From: Isoetes taiwanensis
Lineage: Eukaryota; Streptophyta; Lycopodiopsida; Isoetales; Isoetaceae
Direction of reading: 5' to 3'
Length of the DNA stretch: 64,000 nt
Assembly: GCA_021234155.1 (NCBI GenBank)
Contig: JAJEKV010000002.1
Location: 42,709,203 to 42,773,202, forward strand
The notes below the pieces were generated by a model. That model did not search any database. It was given only the letters and a program-made list of their open reading frames with translations, and was not told where the DNA came from. Shown here piece by piece: positions 45,131-58,692 of this stretch; positions within the stretch are counted from its first letter, which is position 1, and each line of letters opens with the position of its first letter. Both the position numbers and the translations under genes were made by a program.

Positions 45131-48100
45131 CTCTTCGGAGTTCTTTTCACCATCGTCCAAGCTTTGGCTGGCCTTCTTTGGTTGCATAACTCTCTAGATT
45201 GGGTTCAAATTTATATGGCCTTGTTTCAGGTTTCTTAAACATATTGCATGCAACTAGTCCGTGTTTCAGATTCGTATCTAGTCAAGCATTTATTAGGAGC
45301 TATTGTTCATATATAGAATCAAATTTTGCATCCATTGAGAGTTTCACACTATCGTCGTTGCTGTCAGAGCCCTTGTGGTGGTTGTTGTTGTCTGGTGCCT
45401 GTGTAATGCCAATCAGGTTCATTTACATCATAAGTCTTCTAGTTTGTGCCCTTATATAGTTTGAGTTCTTAGTTTGCTAGTCCAAGTTTTTCCTTCTGTT
45501 ATGGATCATTTCCTCAGTTATGGCTATTTTTTTCATGGTTGAGTTCATTTGGATCTTACATTTTGTATTTATAGCATATGACAGCATTTCTTTGTTGTCC
45601 AATATTTCTGGTCATGCTTAGCTTTCCCCTCATTATGTATATCTCATTACCGCATATCTTTGTTGTCCAATTTTTCTTGTCATGCTTAGCTTTCCTCTCA
45701 TTCTGAAGATCTCAATTTAGCTTGAGGTTATGGTGCTGTCATAAATTTCAAGGGCATCCAAGTCGTGGTCTGTTAGGTTCTCTTACAGACGCACATTATG
45801 AGAGGTTTATACACAGGTTTTTGAACGCCTGTGTGTTTGGCAAGATCCTTTAGTATGGTGTTTGAGGATGGCTTTATGTATTTCGGTAGCTGGTAGTTGT
45901 CCACGGTATTTTAAATAGTTTTCTTTTCATGCTGGCGTGGTCATCTCTGCAGTAGAAAACCATTTTATTTCTGATGTACCATCTACAACGTGAACAACAT
46001 GCTCCACTTTGACATGTTCCCAGGCCTGTTACTTTTTGTTGATACACTCTTGAACTGGGCCAAGTTTGTTAATTTTGCAGAAACATGGCTCCATTGGGAG
46101 TTTTTGTGACTTTGGACACTTTTATTTGAAATGGTGATTGGGATTTTTCCGTTAGTCAGTTTTGCAAGTGGATAATTTTGCGGAGCGAATGTTTGTGGAT
46201 GCTTCATTCATTTATGAATTTTCCAGCACATAACTTGGTCTATGGTTTTTCCAGTAGCATTGAAAGTTTTAGTTTCCAGCACTGCCAAATTTTGCAGTTA
46301 CATCTCCATTTCTTGGATTGAGAGCTCTTTGATCTTTTTCCAGTAAGTTTATTTTTTACAGAAATATTGCTTCACATAGGAGGTTTTGTGAATCTGGATT
46401 TGGAAGTTTACTTCCCAGCTCTGTCAAACTTTGCAGTTACAATTCTCCATTTTCTGGATTGAGAGCACTTTGATCTTTTCCAGGTTTGTTTTTATAGAGA
46501 CATTGTTCCATCTAGGATCGCGAACATAGATACACGCTGTGGAGCAGATAGTGGATGTGCCAGTTGCCACAGTTTAGATTGTTATTAGGCACTGCTTGAA
46601 TTAGGAGACTTTGTGGGCAATACTCGTTGATGTTTCATCTGTAGAGCATGGGCGGTGGTATGAGATGGTCCCATTGGCGCAGTGGCAGGTCGTGGTCACG
46701 TTCGGGACAGTGCTCTTGCCACATGAGCAACAACGTTGGTCGGGACAAGAGTTTCTGAGTTTCCCTTGGTGGATTTGTTTAAATACAATTGGGTATGTTC
46801 ATTATGCCTGTACTTTATTCATTCCAGGTGCGACTCTTCCATTTCCTATCGAACATTCGTTTTGATTGACGTACTTTGCTTGGTTATTATGAGTTGTTTA
46901 GGTTTGTGCCAATGTACTTTTCATTTTTACCCAACTGGTTTGATGATGACGTTCATATGTTTCTCTTCTATTCTCATGGTTTTAATGTTGGTATGTCGGG
47001 AGTGATAGTTGATAAGCCGTTAATTATTGGTCCGTTTTGGCTTGGATGCTTTAGAGCTAGTATTTATCTCATCGATTCTCACCTAAGAGTTTTTGCATTT
47101 GTGGACTCTGGGGCTAAGCCAACCCTCTTGCTCATAATCTTGCTTGGTTTCTCATGATTTTGGATGCATGGGTCCTTAGTTGTTCACGCTGTCTTCTTGA
47201 AACACGTTGCCTTGGATTGCCAAATTCTTCACTCGGGATAGCTGAGAGTTTACATGTTTTTATATTGTTCTCATTGTATCTGCCCTAGTAGGCCTTGGTG
47301 GAATATTTTTCTTGGTTGATTATAGCTGGGCTCATGACCATGCATTCTTTTAGTCTCGATATTGGCCACATTCTTGATAGAGCACAATCTAGTTAGAGTC
47401 TATAGTTATGTTACTCGCTTCACTTCAAAGATTGAAGTTGGCATGCATAAGCTAGTAGCTGGTTCGGTTCTGTAGTAGCAAGACTTTTAATAGAGCAACT
47501 AGTTGTTGTTAGGGTCCTAGCTTTTATGGTGGATCCATCTTTGTGCGACCTTGCAAGTTTTTGGAGGGGGCATTTTTAGCCGTGCGACTATACCTTTACC
47601 TCAACATGGCAATTTATTTTTAGTTCTAAAGCAGTTTTATTTGGTGATTTTGGTGATTTCGGGGTTCACTCCTCGTACCAGAGAATGTGCATGACCAAGC
47701 TTGCAGCTTGAGTTCTAAGCTAGACAGAGTTTTGCACTCGGTTTGGTTTTTTGGCGTTTGCAAGTATCTTTGCCCTCTTTATGCCAAGTTGCCTTTTTTT
47801 GTGTGGTGATCTAGATGCATAGGGTTTTAGTTCTTTCCTTTTATGCTTGTATTGTTACTTACTTGTATAGGGTACGAGCTTTATGGTTTCTAAGCCTTTT
47901 ATCTACTAATTGCATTTTCTTCAACAATTTTCGTTTAGGTTTTAAGCTGTGGTGGTTGGTTGTATAGATGGTACTGGCTTTAATTGTGCAGTTGTGTATT
48001 CACGTCTCTCACGCATTTACTTGCTTTTGTTGATCTAGTAGGTAGTTGAGTCTCCTCTTAATGCGCACACTTGTAAGTCCTGATTGCGTGTCTGGTTGCT

Positions 48101-49472
48101 TGCTTTTGCTTCTTATGCTTTAGATTTGCTTTCTTCGAAGGATAAGAAGTATGAGTTTGTGTTCCCCTATGAATTTCATAGGCCGTTCTTATTTCTAAGT
48201 ATAGTATTAGGCTTATCTTTGATGCAATTTGGTTAGCATACGTTAGGCGTAAGCAGATGTCTTAAGGTTTTATGTCTTTAGGATTGTATCTCTGAAGGAC
48301 CTTGAATGCTTTGGCTTATGGGTGTTACTTTGATCTGAGCTCAATGTGTGGATCTTTGCTCCCAAACCCTTGCTCATTCGCATGTTGGATAAGCGCATTA
48401 TCTTTCTTGGTGTTGCTCGTCGTTTGAGTTGTCTTGGTCTCTGGATTGTGATCTCTTGCCTTTTTCTCTCTACCTCTTTTACATTAAGGTGACATTGTAG
48501 TCTTACCTTTCTTGCAAGCTCTTGTAGTTCTTCGTCTTGAGTACTTATTGATCTTCTAGACAGCCTTTGGACCGTAGCTTTCTTGCTTAGATTTGTGTCA
48601 TCAGAGTTTTAAATCTAGCGATTTGGTCTGTCCCCCCTATCTGCGTTGTCAAGGTTGGGCTAGGCATGTTGATTGTTGCCAAGCCTTGTAGATGTAGTGA
48701 AGGTGTACCAACATTCACATAACAAAATCGATGGTATGACTCTCACAACTCTAAACTAACACAAATGATTATGAAAAAGACTAGGGTCTTTCTAAAGACG
48801 CATTTGAAAGGCCTCATAAAAGAGAGGGTTGGCATAAACCCATATGACCTACAAGCTAACACTTCAAGCATTGTAACAACTCGAAAGAAACAATTGACAA
48901 CATAGATGCCAAGGAGCAAAGAACTCTCAAGACGTACTTATCATGAAAGCAGATGGCTTCAAGGGCCTCTTAGATACCCCCACAAAACAAAGAATGAGCA
49001 TGCCAGAATGATTAAAACGATGAGCCAATCTGGAAATACTTGAAAATGCATGTTCATGGACCTCCAAGGCTTGCTAAAACAAATAACCAAGAACAGCATT
49101 GGGCCAAAATTGTAGTAAACCAGCAAGGTAGACAAAAGATAATCTCACTAAATAGACTTAAATGGGCACAAGTTGAAGTAAACGAATAAGGTTCCACCCA
49201 CATAACTAATAAGGTTCCACCAACATAACAGAAAATGAGAACTGCAGGCACAAGGTGGAAATCCAAAGAAACTCAAATAGCACCTCCTCTATGCCTTAAA
49301 ATCAAGCAACCAGAATCTCCTACTACTCATTGTGAGCCTCGCAAAGGGAAGCGATTTAACATTTAAGACCTAAAGAAAGTATATCCAAATACATCAAAAG
49401 CAAAACGGTATGCCATTTCCTACTCCGCTTCTTGTTTTTATTTGCTTGCCATATCCCAAGCAAAGCAAAATC
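45131..49472. other. Long T-rich stretch, no gene recognised; local repeats
   Basis: A block with GTCATGCTTAGCTTTC is duplicated at about 45598-45640 and 45663-45705. A block of about 139 bp containing TTTTGCAGTTACA and GGATTGAGAGC occurs at 46277-46345 and 46416-46484, with a weaker relative at 46060-46130. The transcribed-looking T-rich, A-poor composition may reflect old intron or LTR sequence. Frames of 60-93 codons show no known motif. Confidence 0.35.
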
Positions 49473-49668
49473 TCATCCCACTTAATATGCTCTATTGCTT
49501 GCCAAACAATGGAATGCACAAAAAAAAATGACATAATTTCTGGGACACTAACAATGAATGCAAAAAAATGCCAGCGTCTCTTAGCACAAACGTACCTCCC
49601 AGTTCTTAACAAACAATGAATAACACACTTTGTTAGCACACCAACTCAAACGTACCTCCTGAAGCTTC

Positions 49669-50117
<449 letters not shown>

Positions 50118-50511
50118 ATAACGACTCCATTTTAAGTGGCAACATCTATATGCCATACGCAAGATCCAACGTTTTCCTAGCTTTATGTGTCCCATCTTTA
50201 GCCGATTATATGTTCAGTACTTTTAACCATCTCACATAGTTCTTGTTGCAGGTATGTTCCAGAGTTAACTTGGCAGTGGTTACATTATCCCTCTTGCGCT
50301 TCTGTGGTGGTGTTGTTGCAACTCCTGGCTGTAGTAGTTACATTATCCTGGTACATTTGCAAGAAGTAGTAAGCACAGGTCCAAACTGTTGGATTGGGCT
50401 CAAGGATAGTCCTCTTTTGATCTGCCATTTTCGTTTTCATATGCTTGGGAAGAGCTACAATTGTATTAAAATACAACAGCTAGGGAAACGTTTGAAGTTG
50501 CAGACTTTTCT

Positions 50512-52847
50512 TGAAACAGACCTAGCCCCTTGGCCTAGGCCGTTGCACCAACACGTTTAACATCTAAGTTAAACATACACGAGACTTATATACATGCTCA
50601 ATAAAGTATAGTCCCATTGACCAGATAATTACATACAAGACCAAACTCATCGGAGTTTGGCATGCTAACAACTCATACTAGCTCAACAAGTCCTCCTTAT
50701 AAGTCACCGAAGACGACTTTGGAAAACACTCCTGCTGTCGCACCCTCATCCCTAGACTCTCCATTCGAATACTGCATTCTCAGCTCAGGACGTACCCTCT
50801 TAAACATACACAAACAATGCAAGGGGGTTAGTCCACAAGGACTAAGTGGGGAGGAAACATTTCGGGAGCATTCACAACATCAACCACAAAACAATCTAGC
50901 ATATAACATCCAAGATAAGAAGACAATAGATTTACCTGCTCCTCCATGCCCCTGCATTAGTTAGAACTCATACTACAAGCATGTTTACATTCACATCAAC
51001 CTTCTGTATGTATGCACATATGCCAAGCGTAATCCTTGGGTTGCGACCCCAAGGAGACCACTCTCTCCATCTGTACGTACAGGGCTAAACTCATCCAACA
51101 GGCCATCAGGCCGGATGCGGAGTCTACACGGCCCACCCACCCCTCCGAAGGTGGGCCGCAAATGCAACATGCCATCCGTCTAGCCATCTAGAACGGATGC
51201 GGAGTCTCACGGCCATTCCACCCCTCCGAAGATGGTCCGTTTGCAATGCAAGATGCAACATCATCCATCATGACCTTACAAGATAGCATATCACCAATAA
51301 CCTTACAGGTTGATCCAATACGAGATATCATAGAATCCTCATGCATCTTACTTCCAAGAACAACCATAGAGCAATGCAACACAATAAGGTTCATACCAAG
51401 ATATTTCATACCCAAGTGACAACACGTCATTGCACATCTCAAAGCAAGAACAGGAACTCCCTTAACATATAAGCAGCCATAACTTTCAGGTAATACCATA
51501 ATTACACTAATGTTCTAGAGATAATTCACATATTCTACTGGAAGCATAGCCAGACAATCATACAATAAAAGAATCTTTGCATAGTGTAAATCTCCACAAG
51601 ATAGATTTAACTCATAATCTTACTGCTATACGTCACCCCTTGCAAGAGACCCATATGCCACAACATAACCATCAACATAGGCAATCCCATTTTAGAGCGA
51701 TAGGCATGCCTTGCAACCATAGTTAACCACTAGCAATAATATAAATCTCAGCAAAATAACCCCATATGCAAAGGTCATTACCCATAACACCGTATAGGTT
51801 AAATCTTAAGCTCATTCTTAATGTTTACAGAAATCCCCAAAGCTTGTTAAGGTCAATGTATACTCAAAGGTAGCTTCAAGGTGGCTTCAAGTTGTGTCCC
51901 TAACTAGCTAGGCATGCAAAGATAAATCTCTAAGGAAGGTTCCGTAGTCTCAATAAAAGGTTGAATCAATAATATAAATGCATGGTTCACCTAACTCTTG
52001 TATCCCTCTTAAATAAGAGAAGGTCAAAAGGAATATTTACGCGAAAACAAATGCCGGAGTTTGGATTCGAACCTGGGTCTATGGCCTAAAAGCCTCAATT
52101 ACTAACCAACTAGCCTACAAGGCCTTCAGTGAACTTAACAGCGAAAGAACTATCAAGAACTGGACTTGCAAACCAAAAAGCCATATCAGAGGATCTCTGT
52201 TGCACAGAGACACTGCCGGATTGGGAACAACATCAAAACTGGCCGGAATGTAGGCGGAACAGGCCGAAATTCATCACAAGGCGGATTCTAAACCAGTTCC
52301 AGACTACAGATGTATTTGTCAGCATGGCAAGCGAATTTACAAAGAGGTATTCACAATTTCGATCTAGCTGCTATCCCTTAATCCTGCTTCCTTAATAGCC
52401 TTAAATCATGCATCAAAGCCCCACCTTAGTTTTTCAGATGGCTTCTGCTTACAATCGATTTGATCATCGTCTCCTTGCTTCAAGCTTCCTTCTCAGCCTT
52501 TCGCTTCAAATCCATCTATGCCGCTTTGCATCCAGCTTCCGATTCTCTTCTCTATTCCTCCTGCAATTCGGCCAGCTCTTCCTCCTCTTATATAAGATCA
52601 AATCTCCACCTGGCAACTATCCTGCTGCCAGAGCATCCCGCCAGATGCCCATTCGGCATGCTAGGGTGCCAGATTTTGCACGGCTTCCCTTAATCAGGCA
52701 AATTGGGATGTGCAGAGCTATGATTTTGGTAGCCCCGCTTTTATGGTGCTCACCAAATTCGAAATGCTAATATAGGACTACACAATATTTAGATAAGATA
52801 AACTTGCTAAAAATCATGATATCCCCAAGGTCACTAGGTTCGTTACA
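50512..52847 (-). mobile_element. LTR-like insertion (2.3 kb) with TTTCT target duplication
   Basis: The insertion is bounded by TTTCT at 50507-50511 and 52848-52852. The copy 2 sequence at 59320-59324 shows the single, uninterrupted TTTCT. Its ends are TG...CA, and the termini are near-inverted: TGAAACAGACCTAG at one end, TGTAACGAACCTAG read from the other. These are LTR hallmarks. No gag, pol, primer site or internal LTR pair was found, so a solo LTR or a non-coding element is likely. A CCCC..TTAGTC block at about 50820-50850 resembles 6090-6120 in the other LTR-like sequence at a similar distance from the start. Confidence 0.8.
52055..52125 (-). other. tRNA-like segment in the LTR-like insertion
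   Basis: On the minus strand an A box (TAGGCTAGTTGG, 52106-52117) and a perfect B box (GGTTCGAATCC, 52063-52073) are spaced as in tRNA genes. The acceptor stem does not pair, so it is probably a SINE-like or tRNA-derived piece rather than a tRNA gene. Confidence 0.55.
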
Positions 52848-52852
52848 TTTCT

Positions 52853-54940
52853 TGTCGTGGCTTCATTTTAATTTTGTAGCTAGTGCACTTTCTTGTCTTA
52901 AATTCCAACCAGAATGCCGCTTTAGTGGTAGGACACGCTCTTTGCCTGCTCCCCATGTTGATCTGTGAGCCTGTCCCTATTATTTCATTTTGGAATTTAT
53001 CTTGTTAGATGCACGAACTTCTCTCATTAGATGCTGGAACTTCTCTCATTAGATGCTAGCATAGAGCCTGCCAAAGCATGCTGTTGTTTATTGTTTTCTA
53101 GAACTTTCTAGTACTGCTTGGATGCTAGTTTTGTAGGGCCCCTATTATTTACACTCATTTGGGGCTCAAGATGTCCAACCTCAAAAATTAAACATAGCAT
53201 GTAAACTCCACGTAAGATTGTAGAAGCCAAAAAATAGGAAAGAACTAATAGAACAATAACAATGCTAAAAACAAACTTAACCAAACTCTCGTATAGAAAA
53301 ATCCAACTCAATAAGGGCTCAAATGGTTCTTGCTCCAGCCATACCAATGTGCAAAAACGCCTAAAAACTTAAGCTCATAAGGCCACGTCTAACCTTTCCA
53401 TTAAATGGACTACGTACTCCTTACAAAAAGAAAAATGAGAGGACCAAGCACTTGATGTCTATGAATATATAAAATGCAAGACTATGAATCCAATAAAAAG
53501 AACGAACTCTAAATCCAATTGTGATGGACTTTAAAGGGAGCAAGTGAACTGCAGGTAATCCCAGAGAATGCAAGGTTGTACATAGGTATTAACATTAGTG
53601 CCAACACAAATGGTACCAGCATAGTGATGTTTTGATTCTTGCAGCATAGACATTAATGTTAAATGGGAATAAACAACACAAATGGAATCTAGAAGCGGGT
53701 CATGGGGTTAAGTGAAATAGTTTAATGAACTGATGTACGCTATAAATATTTAAAATGCGATGACAAAAATGCACATGCAGCCCACATAGATTCTATGTCT
53801 GCTTCAAAAACTAGGTCCAGCTACACCAACTGCGTATCTGTTTCAAACACTAGGTCAGAGGCTTCAAAGTACAATTGTTTAACTACACCATAGATGGAAG
53901 CGAGGAACTTATCAAGCTGAAACAGTGGCAATCTAGACCATCATAGTTTTCAGGACAACCTTCTTGTACAGTTCTTGGCTATGGCGAAGATGTGTTCACT
54001 AAGATGTATTAAGCAAACTGCTTATACCTTCTTATACACAGTGCCACAAGAATGCTTTCATTGACGATTCCCACCTAAAATAAGCCTCGATTACCGAGAT
54101 CATGCTCGAGCAAAACTGCGAAAGCAGGTCTAAAAATGCCTACAACTATATCTTTGGAACCACAAATACTGAAATTAATACTTGTCCAGCTTGATATGAA
54201 CGCCTCACGAGCTGCAAAACTAAAAATGTGCACTACAAGACATCAAAACCATCAAACTAAATCTATAACCGGACAAAATTCAAAGAAAATACCATCCTCT
54301 AAGGCTGAGTACAGTGTGACTCCAATATATACCAAACAACAAAACTAATGATTGCGATTAAAGCATCTGTATTAAAGCTGCTAGAAGCCTGTACACCAAC
54401 GGGGGACATAAAACACTTCTTTGGACCATATACTTGATGTGGCAATCAAGGAACTGTCTGTAAGTGGAAGACAATATACTTCAAAGCATTGTATTAGAGA
54501 TGCTAGAGCTCGTAGATCAGTGGCAACAACAACACGATTTTTGCATCTTGCTAGCAGGTAATACAAGAGAAATGCTACACGACAAACTTATTACATCTGT
54601 ATTAGAGATGCTAAACCTGTATTAGAGCTGCTAAACTTCTAGACAACGCCAAGTATGGGCACTTGAACAAAGAAACAGGTTCCAAATCTTGTCACACAGA
54701 GCCACATATGAACCAAGTGACAATGATAAGAGCAACACCAGACACCTTTGAATCTAAAGCAACATTTACCTGGCCAAGATCATAGAGACAAGAAGCATAG
54801 AAGAAGCTAAAATCGAATGCAAATAAGGAAAAACTTGCCATATCCAAAAGTCACTCGAAAGGCTGGATCATCATAACAAGCATGGGAATTTGGAAACCAG
54901 AACCTCAAAGATGATGCAATTTAACAGCTAGAAAAAAATT
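52853..54940. other. Non-coding block C of copy 1
   Basis: About 2.1 kb shared with 59325-61415 at close to full identity. The longest frame (53108-53347, -) is hydrophobic and present in both copies, but no family or start context supports it. Confidence 0.5.
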
Positions 54941-55269
54941 TCATCCCACTTAATATGCTCTATTGCTTGCCAAACAATGGAATGCACAAAAAAAAATGAC
55001 ATAATTTCTGGGACACTAACAATGAATGCAAAAAAATGCCAGCGTCTCTTAGCACAAACGTACCTCCCAGTTCTTAACAAACAATGAATAACACGCTTTG
55101 TTAGCACACCAACTCAAACGTACCTCCTGAAGCTTCGGCTCTCTCTCTCTCTCTCCCTCCCTCCCTCCCTCCCTCCCTCCCTCCCTCCCTCCCTCTCTCC
55201 CTCTCTCCCGCTCTCTCTCCCTCTCCCTCTCTCTCCCTCTCTCAGCAGAGGAAAGAAGACATTGTGAAA

Positions 55270-56150
55270 ATGAAGGAGGCTAGGGCAGCAGGAAGACGTA
55301 CTTACTGGAGAGGAGGAAAAGCGGTGATAGAAGATGCATAGGAAATAGCGACCGCCAGGTTAGTATGTTGGAATATAAATACCTTAAAACATAGCAAAGT
55401 ATGCACTATGGCAGATCTGTTAGATGATGTAGATGTAATTTTTTTCTTGGAAACATGTGAGCATGAAGAGAAAGGTCTCCCGGATATTTTTGGATTCACA
55501 ATGCTGCATTCGGTATGGAATAATAAAGGGTGGAATCTTAAGGGTTCTGGAGGGATTGCATGTTATGCTAGGAATGAAATTGCCCATGCAGTTTGTGTGT
55601 TGGAACAGAAAGCATCAGCACAGTACATTTGGATTGAGCTACCAGGTAGAATTGGTAAGATCTACGTGGCCGGGTGTTATTTTCCACCAAGAGAGTCGCC
55701 TATATATAACAAAGGGGATTTGGATAAAGATGACCCATTTTTTCATCTGGAGCAGGATATACTAACATTGAGCATGACAGGGGAAGTAGTATTGTTAGGG
55801 GATTTTAATGGACGAACGGGAAACCAACAGGCAGCTATGGTTAGTCCGGATGGAGAAACAGAGTGGTTGGAGATGATGGATAATGACGAACTAAAAAAAT
55901 CAGGTTGGAACAGGTTATCAGATGATGGTGTGAAATGGCCAACACCGCAGGGGCGTCATGTGCTGCATTTGTGTAGTGGCTTTGAGATGGTAATCTTTAA
56001 TGGCACCGCTAGATACCCGTGGATCGAACAAACGTACTGCGAAATGCCAGTGTAGTAGATTATGTCATTGCCAAACCCTCTTTTGCCGAACAACTTGTTG
56101 GTATGTCAATTGGAGATGAAAATGAAAATTCAGATCATGTGCCCATCTCT
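55270..56150 (+). pseudogene. LINE ORF2 endonuclease domain
   Basis: From MKEARAAGRRTYWRGG the frame passes one TAG and continues RLVCWNINTLKHSKVCTMAD, VDVIFFLETCEHEEKGLP, GSGGIACYARNEI, GKIYVAGCYFPPRESP and VVLLGDFNGRTGN (GDFN catalytic motif). A stop at about 56055 and a frame change lead to SDHVPISIKIKV in the next frame (56019-56306). The order matches an APE-type endonuclease. The sequence is far from the plant L1-type endonuclease at 26157, so this is a second LINE clade. Confidence 0.85.
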
Positions 56151-56532
56151 ATAAAGATTAAGGTGCAATGGAGCTGTAAGGGTGAAGCCATGCATAAAAG
56201 CAAACGAATATATTTGAAATACGACAAAGCAGATAAATATGGTGATATATGTGAACGTAAAGTGACTTCTATTGTATGGACCCGACACATTACAAGGAAA
56301 AAGTGATGCATTGTCCGAGATTTTGTTGCAATCAAATGTGGATAGTTGCTTTGTATCATATCGTCCAAAGGATGGGGCTGCCTTGCAATAGCTGGTTCGA
56401 TCTTGCGCATTAAGCATCGAGAGGGCAAAATTTAGAGCGGCGAAGGGGGCAGAGAAAGCATGTGAACGGAGGATATACATTAGGCTGATTAAAAATAAAA
56501 AGAAGGCATACCTATACAAGAAACATAAGAAA

Positions 56533-58692
56533 ATGATGGAGGAATTGCTGGTAGATCCGAAGAAGTTCTGGAGAAGACTCAAACCCATGAAATATAGAAC
56601 GGATGGATTACATGTAGAGGCACTTATGGCACATGTACGTAAGCTGTATAATGTTCCTGAGGCAGAAGCTATGATGGAGGCAAATGAAGACACATATGCT
56701 ATATCAGATACACTTGCTTTCACTCTAGCTGATGTGCAAGATGGGCTTAAAAGGCTTGCCAATGGCAAAGCTGCAGACGCTTGTGGTCTTATGGCTGAAA
56801 TGCTTAAATGGGCAGGAGAAGAAGTAGCAATTAAGCTGGTAGATATGTTTAATATGGCACTGAGAGATGGCTTTCCAACATCCTGGCAGGTGAATAGGGT
56901 GGTACCGCTACATAAATCAGGGGAAGTATCCAATCCGAGTAACTACCGCACTATTATGGTTGGCGCCTCTATATGCAAAATTATTCGCTTCTATCCTTGA
57001 GCGCAAGATAAGTGCTTGGGCGAGGATAACAATGCTAGAGCCATTGGACAAGCGGGCTTTAGACCCAAAAGTCCACAATTGACCACTTGATTACTCTCCG
57101 GTGCTATGATGGACTCGGTGAGTCGGCAAGAAGAAACCAATTGTATGCTACTTTTGTAGACTTTAGCAAAGCTTTTGACATGGTTAATAGGCGAATTTGT
57201 GGCGAGAATGGTAGACCCGAACATCCCGATTGAGCTCGCATCACGGTAGGTGTGCTTTATGGCAAGGTTCTAGTGCACTTGTCATTCCCCTTTGTGGAGT
57301 TATGTGATGAGATGGTAGAAAGCAATATGGGAGTAAAGCAAGGATGTCCACCGCCACCTACTCTTTTAAAACTTATTCATAGACCAACTTGAAGGGTGGG
57401 TACGAGCACATGGGGGAGATGGTACCGCTCGAGAGAGTATGTATTCATGCTTCTATTATATCTTTCGATGATGTAGTATTGTTGTCTCGAGCATACAAGG
57501 GATGCAAAAGCATTTGGATGTGCTTGAAGCATTTTACAGGAGGATAAGGGCATGCGGGTGAATCTAGATAAGACCAAGGCGGTGGTGTTTGGGGCAAAAA
57601 AGACGGAACATGTTCGATTCTACTATAAGGATAGGCAAGTGGAAGTGGTAGAGAATTACAAATATTTGGGCCTAACCGTAGATAAGAGTCCTAATTGGAA
57701 TCAAGCGATGGAACATAGGGTGAATCTTGGTCTAAAAGCGTTGTATGCCATGCAAAGGAAGTGTGTGAATGCAGAGATATGGAATTTTGAGATGAAGCGT
57801 ATGCTCTACAAGGTGCTTGTCCGCACGGTTTGTGCTATATGGTCATGAAGTATGGGGACCGTGCCTTGCTAATGATAGGCGGCAAAAAGTGGAAAAGATA
57901 CTGAAGAAATTTTTCATACGAGTTGGGCACAAAGATGCAAACACCATATGACATGATGCTAGTTGAAAGTGGAATGATGCCACTTTCGAAGCTGAGGCTC
58001 TTCTGGACCACTACGCTATATGTGCAAAGTCCTATATGATATGCCGAATAATAGCTTGCCTAGACTTGCTTTAGAGGAAACCGTAAGTAAAGGCGGGTGT
58101 GCGAGATATAGACAGATGGCTTATGAAATGGGGATGAACATACAGGATTTGGAGATGCACAAAGAGGACATTAGTGGTTGGGTTCGAGATAGTTTCTTGA
58201 CTAAGTCATGGAGCGTGCCACCGTGAAGAAAGAGTATTATAAGGCTCACATAAATCCATCTCTGCAAGAAGCACAGTATCTTAGGGAACCCATATCAGTG
58301 AAACTTAGGCATGCAATCGCAAGAATACGGTTGAGCTCACACCGACTTGGTGTGGAGATTGGGAGATGGGCGGACATTGCATGATCTTAGACATTGTCGA
58401 CTATGTGATCTTGGGAGTAGTAGAAGATGAGGCCCATGTCCTGCTTTTTTGTCGCGCTTATTCGGATATCCGGGTCAAGCATGGGGTCAGTGCTATTTCG
58501 CTTGTTGATTTCTTTCGACAGGCAGGCTCATGCATTGGAGGTTGTATTATGGACATTCTTAACCATAGAGAGGTCCTGATGAAGCAACAAAGGGTGACGG
58601 AGATTGAGGTAGAGGAGCCCAGTGTGTTGTTCTCTGAGGACGCACTGGATGACTTATTTTATAATTTTGAGTGCAATGTAATCGTCTCATAG
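56533..58692 (+). pseudogene. LINE ORF2 reverse transcriptase and C-terminal domain
   Basis: RT begins VQDGLKRLANGKAADACGLM, AEMLKWAGEE, DMFNMALRDGFPTSWQVNRV, VPLHKSGEVSNPSNYRTI. The frame breaks at about 57000. Scattered frames then give GWVRAHG and a catalytic SFDDVVLLSRA (57464-57496), where FADD is usual. NLDKTKAVVFGAKK and NYKYLGLTVDKSPNW (57552-57848) follow. The C-terminal domain appears as NNSLPRLALEE (58020-58226) and LLFCRAYSDIRVKHGV (58366-58692), preceded by SSHRLGVEIGRWAD in another frame. It is inactive. Confidence 0.85.

Noticed and set aside
52900-52960. TTTAGTGGTAGGACA resembling a tRNA A box (also at about 59395)
   Set aside because: No acceptable B box follows; the similarity is too weak to call a tRNA or SINE.
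53108-53347. 79-codon hydrophobic frame present in both duplication copies
   Set aside because: Its repetition is explained by the duplication. No family, promoter or start context supports it.
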